Positions 13,787 to 25,639 are shown, numbered from the stretch's first letter. The stretch is DNA of 64,000 nucleotides from Adenanthera pavonina (GCA_026686845.1 JAIVEN010000013.1:206001-270000), one strand, 5' to 3'. Translations and numbers: made by a program. Notes: a model not told the origin generated them from the letters alone.

Positions 13787-14485
13787 CTCTCTCTACTTCT
13801 TTAATATAGGTTACCTTCTAGAAGGTTTTAATAATCCTTATTATAAGTTACTTTTCAAAATGTATGTAACATTACATATTCTTTACCAAATTTGCCCTCA
13901 CTTATTAAATGCACTCTATCAAATGGAGAGAGATTGAGAGATAGTAATTAATATGAGTGTTAAGATTTAATGAATTAAATTGAGGGTAATATTAGAAAGA
14001 TGTAGTAATTCTTGAAAAATTAAATGATTTCAACTAATTATAACTAATTTCTTGAATACATGTGAAATAATTAGAAGCGACTTAGGATCTATTTAACAGT
14101 ATTTTCTGTTTTATTATTCTCAAAACAGTTTTGTACAAAACTGTTTTCAAGAATAAGTTTTGAAAACAAGAAAACTAAAAAATCTGTTTAAATAATTATT
14201 CTCAAAATCATAACTAGTGAATGATAAATAAGTTATTCAAAATTTATAATTTTACCATTAATGAGGTGGGTGTTTTTCACATTTTCTTGTGTTTTCCAGA
14301 ATAAAAACTACAAAACACTTTAAAGATATTCCAAGTTTTATATTCTTTTATTTTTTTATTTTTCAGAACAGCTTATAAAAAACAGGTTTACCAAACAAGT
14401 TTTTTTGTTTGTCTGTGTTTGAAAATAAAAAAACTGTTTTTAAAAACTCTACTTAACAAGCCCTTAAATTAAGGATCAAAGAAAG
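13787..14485. mobile_element. Stowaway-type MITE, interrupted by a nested element
   Basis: TA-flanked (13785-13786, 14486-14487). The left end is ctctctctacttctttaata; the right end 'acttaaattaaggatcaaagaaag' becomes a normal Stowaway terminus once the nested Tourist-like element at 14085-14463 is removed. Host length without the insert is about 320 bp. Confidence 0.72.
14085..14463. mobile_element. Tourist-like MITE nested in the Stowaway MITE
   Basis: A 379-bp element flanked by TTA (14082-14084 and 14464-14466). The left end ggatctatttaacagtattt is complementary to the right end (reverse complement gggcttgttaagtagagttt). Internal repeats of the 'aaaactgtttt' type occur near both ends. Excising it restores a contiguous Stowaway terminus, which supports both boundaries. 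Confidence 0.75.
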
Positions 14486-17280
14486 TATTATGTAATATTC
14501 TCTCTCCCTCTCTCCCTCCATATATATATATATATATAAATAAAAAATACACTATTCATAAGTCATCATCTATGCAATTCATGCATTCAAATGCAAGTCA
14601 CAAATCTTCTTCAAACTCCTTTTTAAATTTGAAAGATGAGGCTATGTTTAGCAAAACAAACAAAAAATTGAATGGTGAGGCAGAGGAGTCCCACCTAGTC
14701 ATCAGTATCAATACTTAATATATTCAATACAATAAAAAAATTATAGTAAGCCATAGTGTTTTCAAGCCATAAATAGTGCAACACATCTCTCAAACTTCAT
14801 ACAATACATAGAAACTGACCTAATTATTTTATGTACTCAAACATACTTGAACTCAAAAATTGTAGGCAAAAATGTTTTATCAACACATCATATTATTCCA
14901 TATACAGGTGCACACATACTCATGAACTGATTTACAGGGTGGATCAATGGAAATTAACATTGTATAACCAAATGAAAAAAAAATGTTAATGATATTATAA
15001 TATGTTCTTTAACCTAATCTAATGGAACTATGATCCAATAATGGGGTGAAGGAAACAAGAACTCAATATACAAGTTTGCAGAAACTAAAGGCCATCAGAA
15101 GAATCATTGAAAGATAAATTCTACTGATTTTCTCCAACTATTTCATTCTCCTCACAAAATTCACTTGATATGCTTAAGTAATTAGGTGCCAGCCAAAAAT
15201 TCATGGATTTAGAGGTTGACAAGATAGAAGTTTTATGCTCAACTTCTTCGTCCACTAGCTTATGATGGAGGTGTAAATGAACTAATTTATTTAGGACAAC
15301 CACTAGCTAATTGTACTAACTATATTATTGTTCATCAGTAATGTTTGTTTGATTATAGATCTATCACGTTTAGTAGCATCACTGCTGGAAAGGAAAGATA
15401 CTTATCCAATGTCAATTTGGATTTGGCTTAAATATTATTTTAACTACTTAACTAGTTATTTCTAATTTATTCTTTTTTTATTTGATCCCTTGACTTTCAG
15501 TGTGTTTCATATTTATCCTTTCTTTAATTGCATTCATCAAGAATTATTTTGAGGCACTCCAAAAAAAAATAGAATACCGTTTTGAAATATTAACAATTTT
15601 ATAAGAGCACATTAAACTTTATTTACTTCTACCCTGTCTCCCCTACCCCAAGTTGTTTAATTCTAGATCTGTCCCTGTAAATATACTGGGGCCATTTGAT
15701 TTTTTTTTCCTTATTTACATAGCTTTTTTTCTTATTTACATGCTAAGGAATCTCAAAAATAAAAATCAAACTCTAGAAAACCTAACTTGATATTTAAATG
15801 TCATGTTATTCAGCTTCACCGATTTACTGCACGGAAAACCCACTGTGTTTTATTTCCAGATTTTATTCATTAGAACATCTTATTATACTTTGTTTCTCTT
15901 CCCCTGATCTCCTCTATTTCTCTAATCACACCAAGATCCTCTTGTTACAATGTTTCAGTGGTCTCCTCTGTAGCATTTTTTGCAACTCCTCCATTTCAAA
16001 AATCTGTGACACTCCACCCCTTGTCTCAATTCTCATTTGTGAGTCTCCTATGTTTTCCACCATCCCTCCTTAGTACAATCCACCAGACACAATTTTCTAG
16101 CATCCAGGCAATGCTTTCGACCTATGATGTTCAAAGCTAAATTAATGTCTGCATTGAATGGATGGCCTTAAATGGTGGGCTGATCTGAAACAGTTGTTTC
16201 AGTCTCAGTAAGATAATCAACGAGAAGAGGAAGCCGTACAAGGTTGCTCACGAAAACCCTGCCAAAAGACCACTTCTATTTGCATTATATTTTATGGTTT
16301 CATAAAACTTACACAACTACTACAAACTTGTGAAAATTACTTTCTGTTTTCTTATTTTTCCATATCTTAGAGAATAACTAGGAATATTCTTTCATTTAGT
16401 TCAATTTTTACAACTAAACCAACCCAGACCAATAAGTTTAACAAAAAAGGGGAAAAAAATTAGACCTCTGCGGTTTTGTTCTGAAGTAACTCATCAGAAC
16501 CAAACCAAACTGTTGAACTCAGTCCAATTGGTTTTAGTCTTAGTAGTTTTTATTCTTATTTACATAGTTTCAATCATTTCAATTTTAACTAATTAAGGCT
16601 AATTTTAATAAAATGCAAGTTAGATGCTAGAAGATTTCATGAAATGCTATAGCTCATTTCTCAGAACAAGAATTATAAACATGATCTCTTCCCGAACCAA
16701 ACATGAATCTTTCGATTCATTTGGCTCTCACGCTCAATTACTTATGGAAACTTCCCATATCCTTTTTTATGTAATGAACCTATCTTCTCTTCTCTATTCA
16801 TATTCCAGAAAAGAATATCGAAACTTATTACTAATACAAGACCAGAATATTCGGAGGACTCTTCTGACTAAACAAATAATTGTCAGCAAAGTTGTTTTTT
16901 TTTCCTTCAAATCCAAAGAATTCTTATTACTTTAGAATGCAGACTAAAATTTTTCAAGAGATGCAACAAGTTATAAAAACAACGTGAATTGATGATATGG
17001 TGAAAACTGCAATACACAAATCAGCTGATGCATTATTGTCACTAAAACATATACCATCGTCTTTTCAATTTAAATGAACTCAGTAGCCCAAGTACTTACC
17101 ACCATGAGGAGAACTATGCATACTAACAATAGCCACAGCAAAGTATTTGTGGAACTAAAGCATTAAAAAAGATTTTTGGTTTTGAATGCAAGTGCAAGAA
17201 TAATCAGACCATAAACCACAATACCTCAAAACAAAATGTTAGTAGATCATAGATCACTGAGCAAATGATTTTTTTTGTTG
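14486..17280. other. Intergenic, no gene supported
   Basis: AT-rich. A (TA)n run lies at 14520-14537. The longest open frame, 16624-16935 (103 codons, Ser/Leu/Ile-rich), is discussed as a finding; I could not identify it. Nothing else is recognisable. Confidence 0.4.
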
Positions 17281-17297
17281 TTTACAAGTTAATGTAA

Positions 17298-17428
17298 CAA
17301 GAGAAGTTATAAGAAATGGCCTGATTTATCTGAGGAGATGGTGGTTGATAGAAACTATTGGTGTTGTATAATCCATGTAGCCGACCTCAGATAATGAAAT
17401 AAAGTTAATGTTGTTGGTGTTGTTGTTG
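17298..17428 (+). mobile_element. 5'-truncated RTE-type LINE 3' end with perfect target duplication
   Basis: A 131-bp fragment ending in 'atccatgtagccgacc', a gataatgaaataaagttaatg block and a (TTG)n tail, the typical 3' end of plant RTE-type LINEs. It is flanked by a perfect 17-bp direct repeat, tttacaagttaatgtaa (17281-17297 and 17429-17445); the preceding ttgttg also matches but overlaps the tail repeat. It lies about 120 bp beyond the HSK stop codon, so it may be inside the HSK 3' UTR, antisense to it. Confidence 0.82.
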
Positions 17429-17550
17429 TTTACAAGTTAATGTAATAGCTTTCTTTTCCGCAAACTAACTTGGTTTCGTCTTTTAAAGTAGCACCGTGAG
17501 ATACATCTATATTGAGGAACATGAAAAGTGTGGGACGTACCTTAGGAAGT

Positions 17551-18666
17551 TCAATTTTTTATGCTACTAACAAGTCTAGCACCAACCCTGTCAAGCTGCT
17601 TCACATTTGCGCAAGCCTTCAAATTTCCCTCCATGAAGAAAGCCTCAATCATGTGTCTTCCAATTTCTTTCCCTCTCTCCTCATTATCTGTCACTGCAAC
17701 TGCTGTAGGCCCTGCTCCACTGATGGTACACCCAAATGCTCCGGCCTCTAAGGCGGCTCTCTTGACAGCCTCCATCCCCGGTATCAAAGGGGCACGCCTT
17801 GGCTCTACAATCTTATCGGACGACAATGCCTTCCCCAACCCTGCCAAATCACCTTGCAACACTGATGCCACCAAAGCCCCTGCTTGGCTACAGTTCCACA
17901 CATGGTGTGGCATACCAATCTCAGCCGGCAATGCTGCTCGCATTTTCTTCGTGGGTGCTTCAAAATCAGGGCTTACCAATACGAAAAACAAATCCTTCTT
18001 ACTTGGAAACTTCAATTGGATCAAATCCAGGGGCTCGTAACTGCGAATTAACACAAAACCACCCATGATAGCCGGTGCTACATTGTCGGCGTGATAACCA
18101 GAAACCTTCTCTTCTGATTTCAAGGCAGCAAGAACCAGCTCCTCAACACCCAACTTGTTACCAAAAATCTCGTTCACAGCAACAGCAGCTGCAGCTGCGC
18201 TAGCGGCACTGGATCCCAGCCCACTTCCTAAAGGCAACCCCTTCTCAAGGGAAAGAGAAAGACCTACAGATCGAATACCAAGCATTTTCATGACTTCGAT
18301 GGCGGCGATCCCAGCACAATTCCAAAGCGGGCTTTTACTCAGCTTCTTGACGTTGTCGTCACCAGAAATATCAGAGATAGATATCTCACCGGGGTGGACA
18401 TGAGGATCGACACTGAGTGAGACAATATCACCAAGGCCATCGACGGCGCAGCCAAGGAAATCGAATCCGGGACCCAGGTTAGCCACGGTGGCCGGAGCAA
18501 AGGCTTTCACGGAGGTGAATATGGGATCAGGCTCAGTAAGGGATATGGGGTTTCTGGCGAGGGGAGAGAGGTTGCATCTTAGGAGAGGCTTGGGCGACGA
18601 GACTTCGATTGACCGTGGGATCGTGATGGTTTTCGCTGGCGCAAAGCAGCAGCAGCATATTGCCAT
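17551..18666 (-). CDS. HSK: Homoserine kinase, plastid-targeted (EC 2.7.1.39)
   Basis: Phosphorylates L-homoserine with ATP to O-phosphohomoserine, the plastid branch-point precursor of threonine and methionine. The single uninterrupted frame encodes 371 aa. Residues 1 to about 52 are rich in Ser, Pro, Cys and basic residues with few acidics, like a chloroplast transit peptide. The GHMP-kinase fold follows: PATVANLGPGFDFLG (58-72), the ATP-loop LPLGSGLGSSAASAAA (144-159) and the C-terminal FGCTISGAGPTAVAV (311-325). All signature residues are present. I chose the ATG at 18664-18666 because it gives the family's usual plant length (about 370 aa) with a transit peptide directly before the kinase; the frame stays open 63 codons further upstream. 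Arabidopsis HSK is also called DMR1. No introns, no frameshift. It stands alone, with transposons close on both sides. Confidence 0.96.
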   Translation of the reverse strand: MAICCCCFAPAKTITIPRSIEVSSPKPLLRCNLSPLARNPISLTEPDPIFTSVKAFAPATVANLGPGFDFLGCAVDGLGDIVSLSVDPHVHPGEISISDISGDDNVKKLSKSPLWNCAGIAAIEVMKMLGIRSVGLSLSLEKGLPLGSGLGSSAASAAAAAVAVNEIFGNKLGVEELVLAALKSEEKVSGYHADNVAPAIMGGFVLIRSYEPLDLIQLKFPSKKDLFFVLVSPDFEAPTKKMRAALPAEIGMPHHVWNCSQAGALVASVLQGDLAGLGKALSSDKIVEPRRAPLIPGMEAVKRAALEAGAFGCTISGAGPTAVAVTDNEERGKEIGRHMIEAFFMEGNLKACANVKQLDRVGARLVSSIKN

Positions 18667-18855
18667 TGGAGACACGGACACAAGGGGACACTGACCTACT
18701 TCTTCAACACGGGCAACGATTGTGATGGGTTGGGTTGGCCATAGCCATTGTGTCCTGGTTAGTAGGGTACCGAGTAGTGACAATTTTTTGTAGGCTGCGT
18801 TTCCTTCAGGTACTGTTTTGTTTGGTTGGGGAGGGAAGTGGAGAGGCGCAGGCAT
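18667..18855 (-). other. In-frame upstream extension of the HSK reading frame (alternative start)
   Basis: An ATG at 18853-18855 is in frame with HSK and gives 63 extra codons without a stop before the preferred start. The upstream ATG has A at -3 and C at +4; the downstream one has C at -3 and G at +4, so sequence context does not decide between them. The extension (begins MPAPLHFPPQP) has no motif I recognise. It is most simply 5' untranslated sequence that happens to be open, but it could give a longer N-terminus. Confidence 0.4.
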
Positions 18856-18877
18856 TCTAATGAAGGGAGTAGAATAA

Positions 18878-19466
18878 GGGCGTTTGGATTTTAGTTAGTT
18901 GAAAATAGGTTTTGATAGAATTAGTTTTATAATGTAGTTATGATAAAAATTAGTTTTAGTTTAGGATTAATGTGTTTATGTTTGAATGATTTATTTAAAA
19001 ATTGGTTTTAATAAAACTTATAATTTTTTTTTAAATTAATCTTAAACTCTATCTCATAATTAATTTAATTTACTTGAACTAAAATTTAATCTATATTTAT
19101 TTAATTCAGAATATAATATTTCTGATATAATATTTTTTTATAAATTATAAATTGTGATTTATAAAAATTAAAATTTCAAAGGGATATTTTAATCAATAAA
19201 TAAAAAAAATTTATAAAAATTTTATTTTCTTAATTTTTTTATTTTTTCTTATTTTTATTATTCTATTTTTATTTGGTTTTAAAATAAATATTAATAAAAA
19301 TAAAGAAATAGACGGAAAGGCAGTTAGCTCCTCCCAAAACCCATTTTCTTTTCTGCGCAAAATGAGTTTGAAACAGAAAAGTAAAAATCAAATAAACAAA
19401 TCTAAAACTTTATCAAATTCATTTTTACCCCCAAACTATTTTTGTAACTAGATACGAAACAGAGCC
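18878..19466. mobile_element. Tourist-like MITE upstream of HSK
   Basis: A 589-bp element flanked by TAA (18875-18877 and 19467-19469). The left end gggcgtttggattttagtta resembles the reverse complement of the right end, ggctctgtttcgtatctagt. Very AT-rich, noncoding. Its near end is 212 bp upstream of the preferred HSK start codon and 23 bp upstream of the alternative ATG, so it occupies the promoter or 5' UTR region. Confidence 0.65.
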
Positions 19467-19469
19467 TAA

Positions 19470-20689
19470 AATGGAAGGAGTGGGACTGATTTTAATATTT
19501 TTTTTATTTGGGTATCATAGAAGGGAGGAGAGAGAGAGAGTTGTCTATTTTTCTTTTAAATTTTTTTTCTTTTAAATGGGAGAAGCAAGGGTAGAGGATA
19601 AATTTTTTTCTTTTTTCTCCTCTTTGGAGGAAAAATTTTGTTGCTCTTTCCTCACCACTCCTCCTACCAAATAAAGGGTTAGGGCTTTTGGGATTTTTTG
19701 TAAAGATAAGAAAGGAGATTAGAGGAATTAAATCCTTTCTCTTGTTTAACTAAAAAAATTAGAGGGGATTGAAGGGAAATTTATCCACTCATTTTTAATT
19801 CCCCTTAAATTGAATTTTTTTTATAGGGAAGAGAATATTTATTATTCAATCTTTTTCAATACTTTTTGAATTAAATAAAATTTTATTAAAATTCTCCATA
19901 TCCCCTTCCCTACAATCCCACTAAATAAAAAATTTTTAAAACATATCCAATACACTCCATAAAAATCTTTTCAATTCCCTTAATTAAAATAAACAAACAA
20001 ACAAAAATACAAAATACAAGTAGTTGGGAGTTTATTCCAAACTCTTATATATGAAGCAATCTTAATTGGGAGGGATAATAGTAGTACGAGAACCTATGTC
20101 AAGGGTGCAAATTAATTTAAAAATAATATTTGAATAATTTATATTAGATAGATGGGTTTCTTTCTAAAATAAATATTAGTGTTTATGTGTATTATATTTA
20201 AAATTTTGGGTTAAAATTTATTGGCCTTGAGTAAAATTTTTGTATATCTAAATTGTTTTTAATCTCAAATGTATATGAGCATGGATTAAGATTCAAGTTA
20301 AAAGGGGTACATAAAGGGGTACACTTGCAAAATATGAGGGATCAGGGTGCAAACTATTGAAAATTACAATCCTTACTTGTAATTTACTTTGCATCTCCTT
20401 ATTGTAAAGTAACCCCGTTATTGGAAAGAGTCTACCATTTACTTTCAGTATTCCAAATATCCCAAAGGATGTTATTAGTCTTTGTTGATAGCGAGAGATA
20501 CTTTTAGTCTATAATGAAAAAACCTAAACAAAAATACTAAGAGATTCAAAATTTATATTAACATTTCATTACCCCCACTTTCATATAATAAGGTAGAGGT
20601 TGATCATATGTGCAAAAATAGTAAGCATATCCTGTGTATTTTTAGTTAACAAAAAAGCACATTAATTTGCTTCCTTATACATATTTGTT
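19470..20689. other. Intergenic, AT-rich, no feature seen
   Basis: Contains T-rich and GA-rich low-complexity patches (about 19500-19620) and imperfect inverted similarity between about 19680-19760 and 19920-19990 that I could not resolve into a bounded element. Confidence 0.4.
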
Positions 20690-21245
20690 AATCATTCTCC
20701 TCACTTCCTCTATCACATCCTGGTAAGGGTGATCACTTTCTTGTTTGGTAATCAGGTTTATAGCTTTAGCACAATCTATATAAACTTAAATAGTTCTTAG
20801 TTGCACATCCCAGCACATTCTTAATCCTTCCATTGGACTTATTAGTTGGATGGATTGATATGAGCCTATCATGGCATTAAAACCCCTCACCCAAATGACT
20901 TGGTAATCCCTGATGAGGCCTCCACAAAATCCTATTCCATCTTTGCTAATCAATCTATCTAACCTGTATTCTCTGCCTTTGGAGGGACCCATTTATCTTG
21001 AGTTCTCCTACATGGTTTCCTCTGTGTAAATGGTAGACCGTTGATTGATGAATCACTACTTGCCTTATGGAAAGAAACCAGAGCATTTTCACATCTATTG
21101 TAATCTTCAGCTGCACAGCTGCAAAAAGCTTGTTGCACCTAAAGTACAATATATCCCAGCAAACATAAGCAAGAAAGAGTGTTGCATGGTACCTTCTTTG
21201 TGTAAGTTTTTCCAACTTCTGTTTTGAAACTCCACTTCCGTTCAA
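20690..21245 (-). pseudogene. RNase H-like domain remnant of a non-LTR retrotransposon
   Basis: Minus-strand frames read FCGGLIRDYQVIWVRGFNAM, then ISPMEGLRMCWD, then (past a stop) CAKAINLITKQESDHPYQDV. The GG..RD, W..GF, GL..AW and AINLI..ESDHP pattern is that of the RNase H-like domain at the end of plant L1-type LINE proteins. The upstream frame (20955-21245) reads like the linker before it. Stops and frameshifts show it is nonfunctional. Confidence 0.65.
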
Positions 21246-23999
21246 TTATGTTTGGGTGGTTGATGAGTAAGATTTTGTCAATTATTTCGAGTCATATCCA
21301 AGGCCTAAAGAGTACCGCCTCAGGCCCCAAATTGTCATATGCTCCTAATGATCCTAATTTTCTTTGGTTTCGAATATTAATTTGTAATTACTATAATTTT
21401 TTGTATTTTTCACATTAAAAATATTGTATTAATCTTGAAAATTTTTTTAAATTTTAATGAATGTTTGGTATTAATAGTCTTTGATTTATTTTAGAGTTGA
21501 AATTAGTGTAAAAAGTGTTACCAGAAGAAATTAATGCTCCCAAAGAAATATGAAACTATTTTTCTCAAATGCACACATTACTTATATAATATTATTGTTA
21601 ATTATAATACCTTTAACAGTTGATACTCCTCAAACAATTTTTTTATATTAAAACTACTTAAATTCCATTTGAGATCAACTGTGTTTCAAGATAAATTAAA
21701 TAGATTAGTAATATTATTAATTGAAAAATGACATATTAGAATTACTTAATTATAAAACTATGATAAATGATTTCACAACTCAGAAAAGCTAGAAGAATAA
21801 TATAAAACTTGATAAATTATTATTAGAAAACTTGGGTCTACACTTGATAGAATGGGTGCCCAAGTATAAAGCCCATTTATATATTTAATTTTGTTTTAAT
21901 AAATATTAATTATGGAGAGGTAGTTTTGATTTTGAATTTAAAATTCAAAATCAAAAGCAATTAAAATATTTTATGCAGTTAGCATTGCCTGAGATAGTGG
22001 AGAAAAACTACCTCCCTCTCTCTCACTCATGTATGATAAAAAGGGGGCCAACAATCAAAATTAGGTGTAAAGGAAAAAAAATCATTTTTCTTCTGTCTCT
22101 CTCTCTCAAGCGTGCATCTACTATGAACAAGTAAGGAAAATCCAAGTTTGTGATTTTGCTTCATCCATGTGGATATTTCCTATCTTTGATTTTATAGATT
22201 GTGTGGACATTCTCAACAAGTATATTTCCAATATATATCTCATTTTTATCGATCTACAATTATATTTCATTAGGCCCCTTCCGATAATTTTGCCTAGGTC
22301 CCAAGAATTTCTAGACATGACCCAAGTCGTATTTAATTTGTTTGAACACTTTTCAATCTATTTTCATCCATTATACACTATTTAGTGCTACTTACTATTA
22401 GAATATAAGTGTATTTTGTATGTGTGTATTAAAAGAAGTCTCACATTGCTTAAATAAGAGAGAGTCTTAGTGTATAAATATTAAGGTGTGATGGTGGGCT
22501 ACTAAAAGGGCCAAGAGAAGGAGTGGGCTCACGCGCACAATAATGGGACAATAACGGGCCAACGTAGTTCAAAATCTCTGATTTCCTCCCCTGCCACGAG
22601 TTAAACACAGGAGGATTTAATGTTTGGAACTTGGAGCTTTTCTTTAGTATTAATTTACCATTATTGCATTATTCGTCCAACTGATTGCCATTTTATGTCC
22701 AACGTTCAAAAATGGATTCGGCTTAATCACTTTGTCTCCTGTTCAAAACCGATAGTATAATTGTCATTAACGATTTTAATTACTACCCAATGATCAAGTT
22801 ACTTTGGGAGACTATAAATATCAAGCTCCACCAAAGGGTTTGATGCATTGAGCGCATGAACAACATTCAGAGTTTCTCTTCTCTTTCTCTCTGCTTTCCT
22901 GAGCTTTTATTCATCTCCTTTCTGTTGTTCTGAAGCCTTGCTCCGGTAAGAAGAATCTGTTTAATCTTGGGGAGTTGTTGACTTATGGCAGAATAACTCT
23001 TAAGGACAGTGTCCTCATGCACGACTCAAATTGATTTATACTGATATTTTGTTTATACAGCCAACACTTACAGGACATATATGGACAAAGATTGCATGAA
23101 AAGAGAAGTATTTGGAGCTAAAATCATTCATGCTAAAAAGGTTCAAATGTATGTTGGTATTTTGATCATAACTTTCTCATATGAAGTCCAATTGAGGTGG
23201 TTCAAGCTCAACCGGTTTCAGGTCAACTTTGAGATAAGGTAAACACAAGTTTTTAGGTTCACCTAATGCTGGGTATGAAGGTTTTTGGGTCACTCGGCAC
23301 CGATTCACTTCATAGAAGACATTATTTTCACATTTTGATGATTGCAACACTATGTTTTGACCTCCATTAGCCCTTTTCTTTTATGTAAGTCATCCCCTAA
23401 CATCATTGGAGGCATCTCTATTTGGAGGTGTAGAGAGAGGCTAGAGACGAGAGAGAAGCAGTGTTTGGCTCTGAGTATGTTGTTTGGAAAGGGTTTTGAC
23501 TATATATCTTGTTCAAACTTTTCTGCTCCTCTTTCTCTCGTGAATTCTAGTTTTGATTTGTGTTTTACTAGTTGTATGAATCTCATTTTGGCTAAACTCT
23601 TTAGGCTTAAGTTTATTATGAAGTTATTTGCTATGTGACTTTTGTTTTATGTTTGATAGTTGATTATATTGACTCTTTTATTTACACAATTCATTTTTTT
23701 TCTTTTTGCTGTTCTTTTTGTCTTGCCAACTCATAGAATAAGATTTGGGTGATTTGGATAAACTTAGACAAAGAACTCTGAAATTCACCTTGCATTTAGT
23801 AGCATAGGTTTGAATTGAATAATTCAATTCGTGTCTAGGATAAAAATATATCTAAAACCCCTATGTAGTCATAACAAAGTAAGTTAATAACTGTCATATA
23901 AAACTAATTATTATAAGGAATTATATATTTTGGATTAGTTTTTGAGTAGTTCGAAAGACGTTTATAAACAATAGAGAACTCCATAGTAACAAAGAGCAA
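21246..23999. other. Intergenic; possible LTR-like promoter segment near 22.4-23.1 kb
   Basis: About 22430-22500 has 'agtctcacattgcttaaata', a motif frequent in plant LTRs, and 22813-22821 has a TATA-like 'ctataaatat' followed by a C/T-rich leader-like stretch to 22940. I could not find paired ends, so no element is claimed. No gene is supported; open frames (for example 23342-23638, 98 codons) show no known domain. Confidence 0.35.
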
Positions 24000-24001
24000 T
24001 A

Positions 24002-24270
24002 CTGCCTTCGTTTATTTTTATATGTTATCTAAGGTTTTAGTATATAGATTAAGAAATGTAATTAATGTATTAGAATTTATTTTAACTTCCTAACATACCA
24101 TTCAATAAATAGATAAGAAAAAGTAATTAATATTATCTTTGACTTTTAAAAGGATAGATAAAGGTATATTTGGAAAACCAGTAATTAATGTTGTCTTGGA
24201 ATTTGAAAGTGATAGATAAAAAGAACAAAAATTTTCTTTAAATGCAATAGATAAGAAGAAATAGAGGGAG
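24002..24270. mobile_element. Stowaway-like MITE
   Basis: A 269-bp element flanked by TA (24000-24001 and 24271-24272). The left end ctgccttcgtttatttttat pairs imperfectly with the right end (reverse complement ctccctctatttcttcttat). The inside contains repeated 'gatagataa' motifs. Noncoding. Confidence 0.65.
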
Positions 24271-24569
24271 TATAAACCAATTGCCTAAGCTTAAATAAAT
24301 TTCATTGAAGCAAATAGTAGATTAATAAATCTAAGCTATCTCTCAAATTGTTTGGTATTGGATGTTAGTTTGTATTCTTAATTAATTCAATCATTAGCTT
24401 AATTTCTACAATTAGTAATTGATTTGTTTGAGTTGAGAGAAAATAACTACTTGGTACTTGGTTGCTAGTGTGTAAATGAATTTCTTACCAATGGTCCAAA
24501 ATTCTGGCTTGACTAGTTCTTTCAATCTTTTTTCTATATTTTGGCAATCTCTTATAAGATGCAATGTGT

Positions 24570-25470
24570 CTTCCTCTTCTTCATAGCCAAGGGAAAATCG
24601 TCAAGTTTGAAGTAATCCTTGTCTCCTAACTTTAGCTATATGTATCCTGTCAAGTACTACTAGCAACAAAAAAGACTTAATCTTTTCATGAGTTGACCAT
24701 TCCCATATGTATCTTAAAACACATTTAGTTCTTGTTTCAGTCCTTGCAACTGAAAAATCATAAGTAGATTTGAAGTTGAATTCCCCATACGAAGACGGTT
24801 CCACACATAAGCATCCTCTCCTCTCACATCACTAGAAGGTTGAGTGTGAATGATTTGGCTAGCAACAAAATCTAGCAAACAGTCCCTTATTTTCTTAACA
24901 TCCCATTCACTTGACAATGTAACAAAATCTGTAACTCTATCATCTAATTCATAGTTGAAGTTTTGGTCATCCAAAAAAGAAGCAAGCGAAATGGTGAATC
25001 CACCCTCATATCCAAGAGTACATGTTCTCTCCATTCCCAATTCTCCAACCTAAACCTTTTGTAAAATTACTCCATAAAGTCAAAATGCTCCTCCATAACA
25101 AGGTAGAGTTAGATCTTCTCATAACAATACGCAATTCTCCATCACCACATTTATACTTTGATCGCAGTACCTTCACCCAAAGGCATTCTCTATTTTTTAT
25201 AAGCTTCCAACACATCTTCATCCCAAGGCCACATTATGCTTTCTCAAATCTTTAATGATCAAGCCTCCTTTTTCCCTTTTATAACTTCTTTCCATGACAA
25301 TATGTAAAGCTTTTACCTCTTCTTCATTTGCACCCCATAGAAAGCTGGGCTAGCTTTCTTAACTTCACTGAGTAGCTTTTTAGGGAGTAGCATTGCTTGC
25401 ATGAAATAGTCCAGGATGATTTGAGGTAATAGTTTGCAATTCACTAATCATACCTTACTTGAATGTCACA
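24570..25470 (-). pseudogene. L1-type LINE C-terminal remnant (reverse transcriptase tail and zinc-binding region)
   Basis: Minus-strand translation in broken frames: a QAMLLPKKLLSEVKK block (about 25400), GMKMCWKLIKNRECLWVKVL and SNSTLLWRSILTLW (25006-25221), GLGWRIGNGENMYSW, then DDRVTDFV, IIHTQPSSDVRGEDAYVWN (24714-24960), GEFNFKSTYDF, and a degraded C-terminal part to about 24570. This order (maturase-like tail, N-E-S motif, W..G.F..KSAY zinc-region) is typical of plant L1 elements. Frameshifts make it a pseudogene. Confidence 0.72.
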
Positions 25471-25639
25471 TAGTAAATTAATATTTTTTAACTTTATATA
25501 TTAACATATTATATAAGGTATGGACATTTTAATAATAAATTTTATAATTTATATCAATATTATCAAAATGAGACCATATAACACCTATACAAGCTTTACA
25601 CACAATAATACAAAATAATACAAAGTTGAAGAGAGATTA

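Noticed and set aside
17561..18403. Plus-strand open frames of 159, 89 and 82 codons over the HSK gene
   Set aside because: They are antisense shadows of the GC-richer HSK coding sequence; the minus-strand frame has all GHMP-kinase motifs.
22813..22940. TATA-like box and C/T-rich leader as a gene promoter
   Set aside because: No coding sequence follows; more likely an old LTR fragment, but ends could not be shown.
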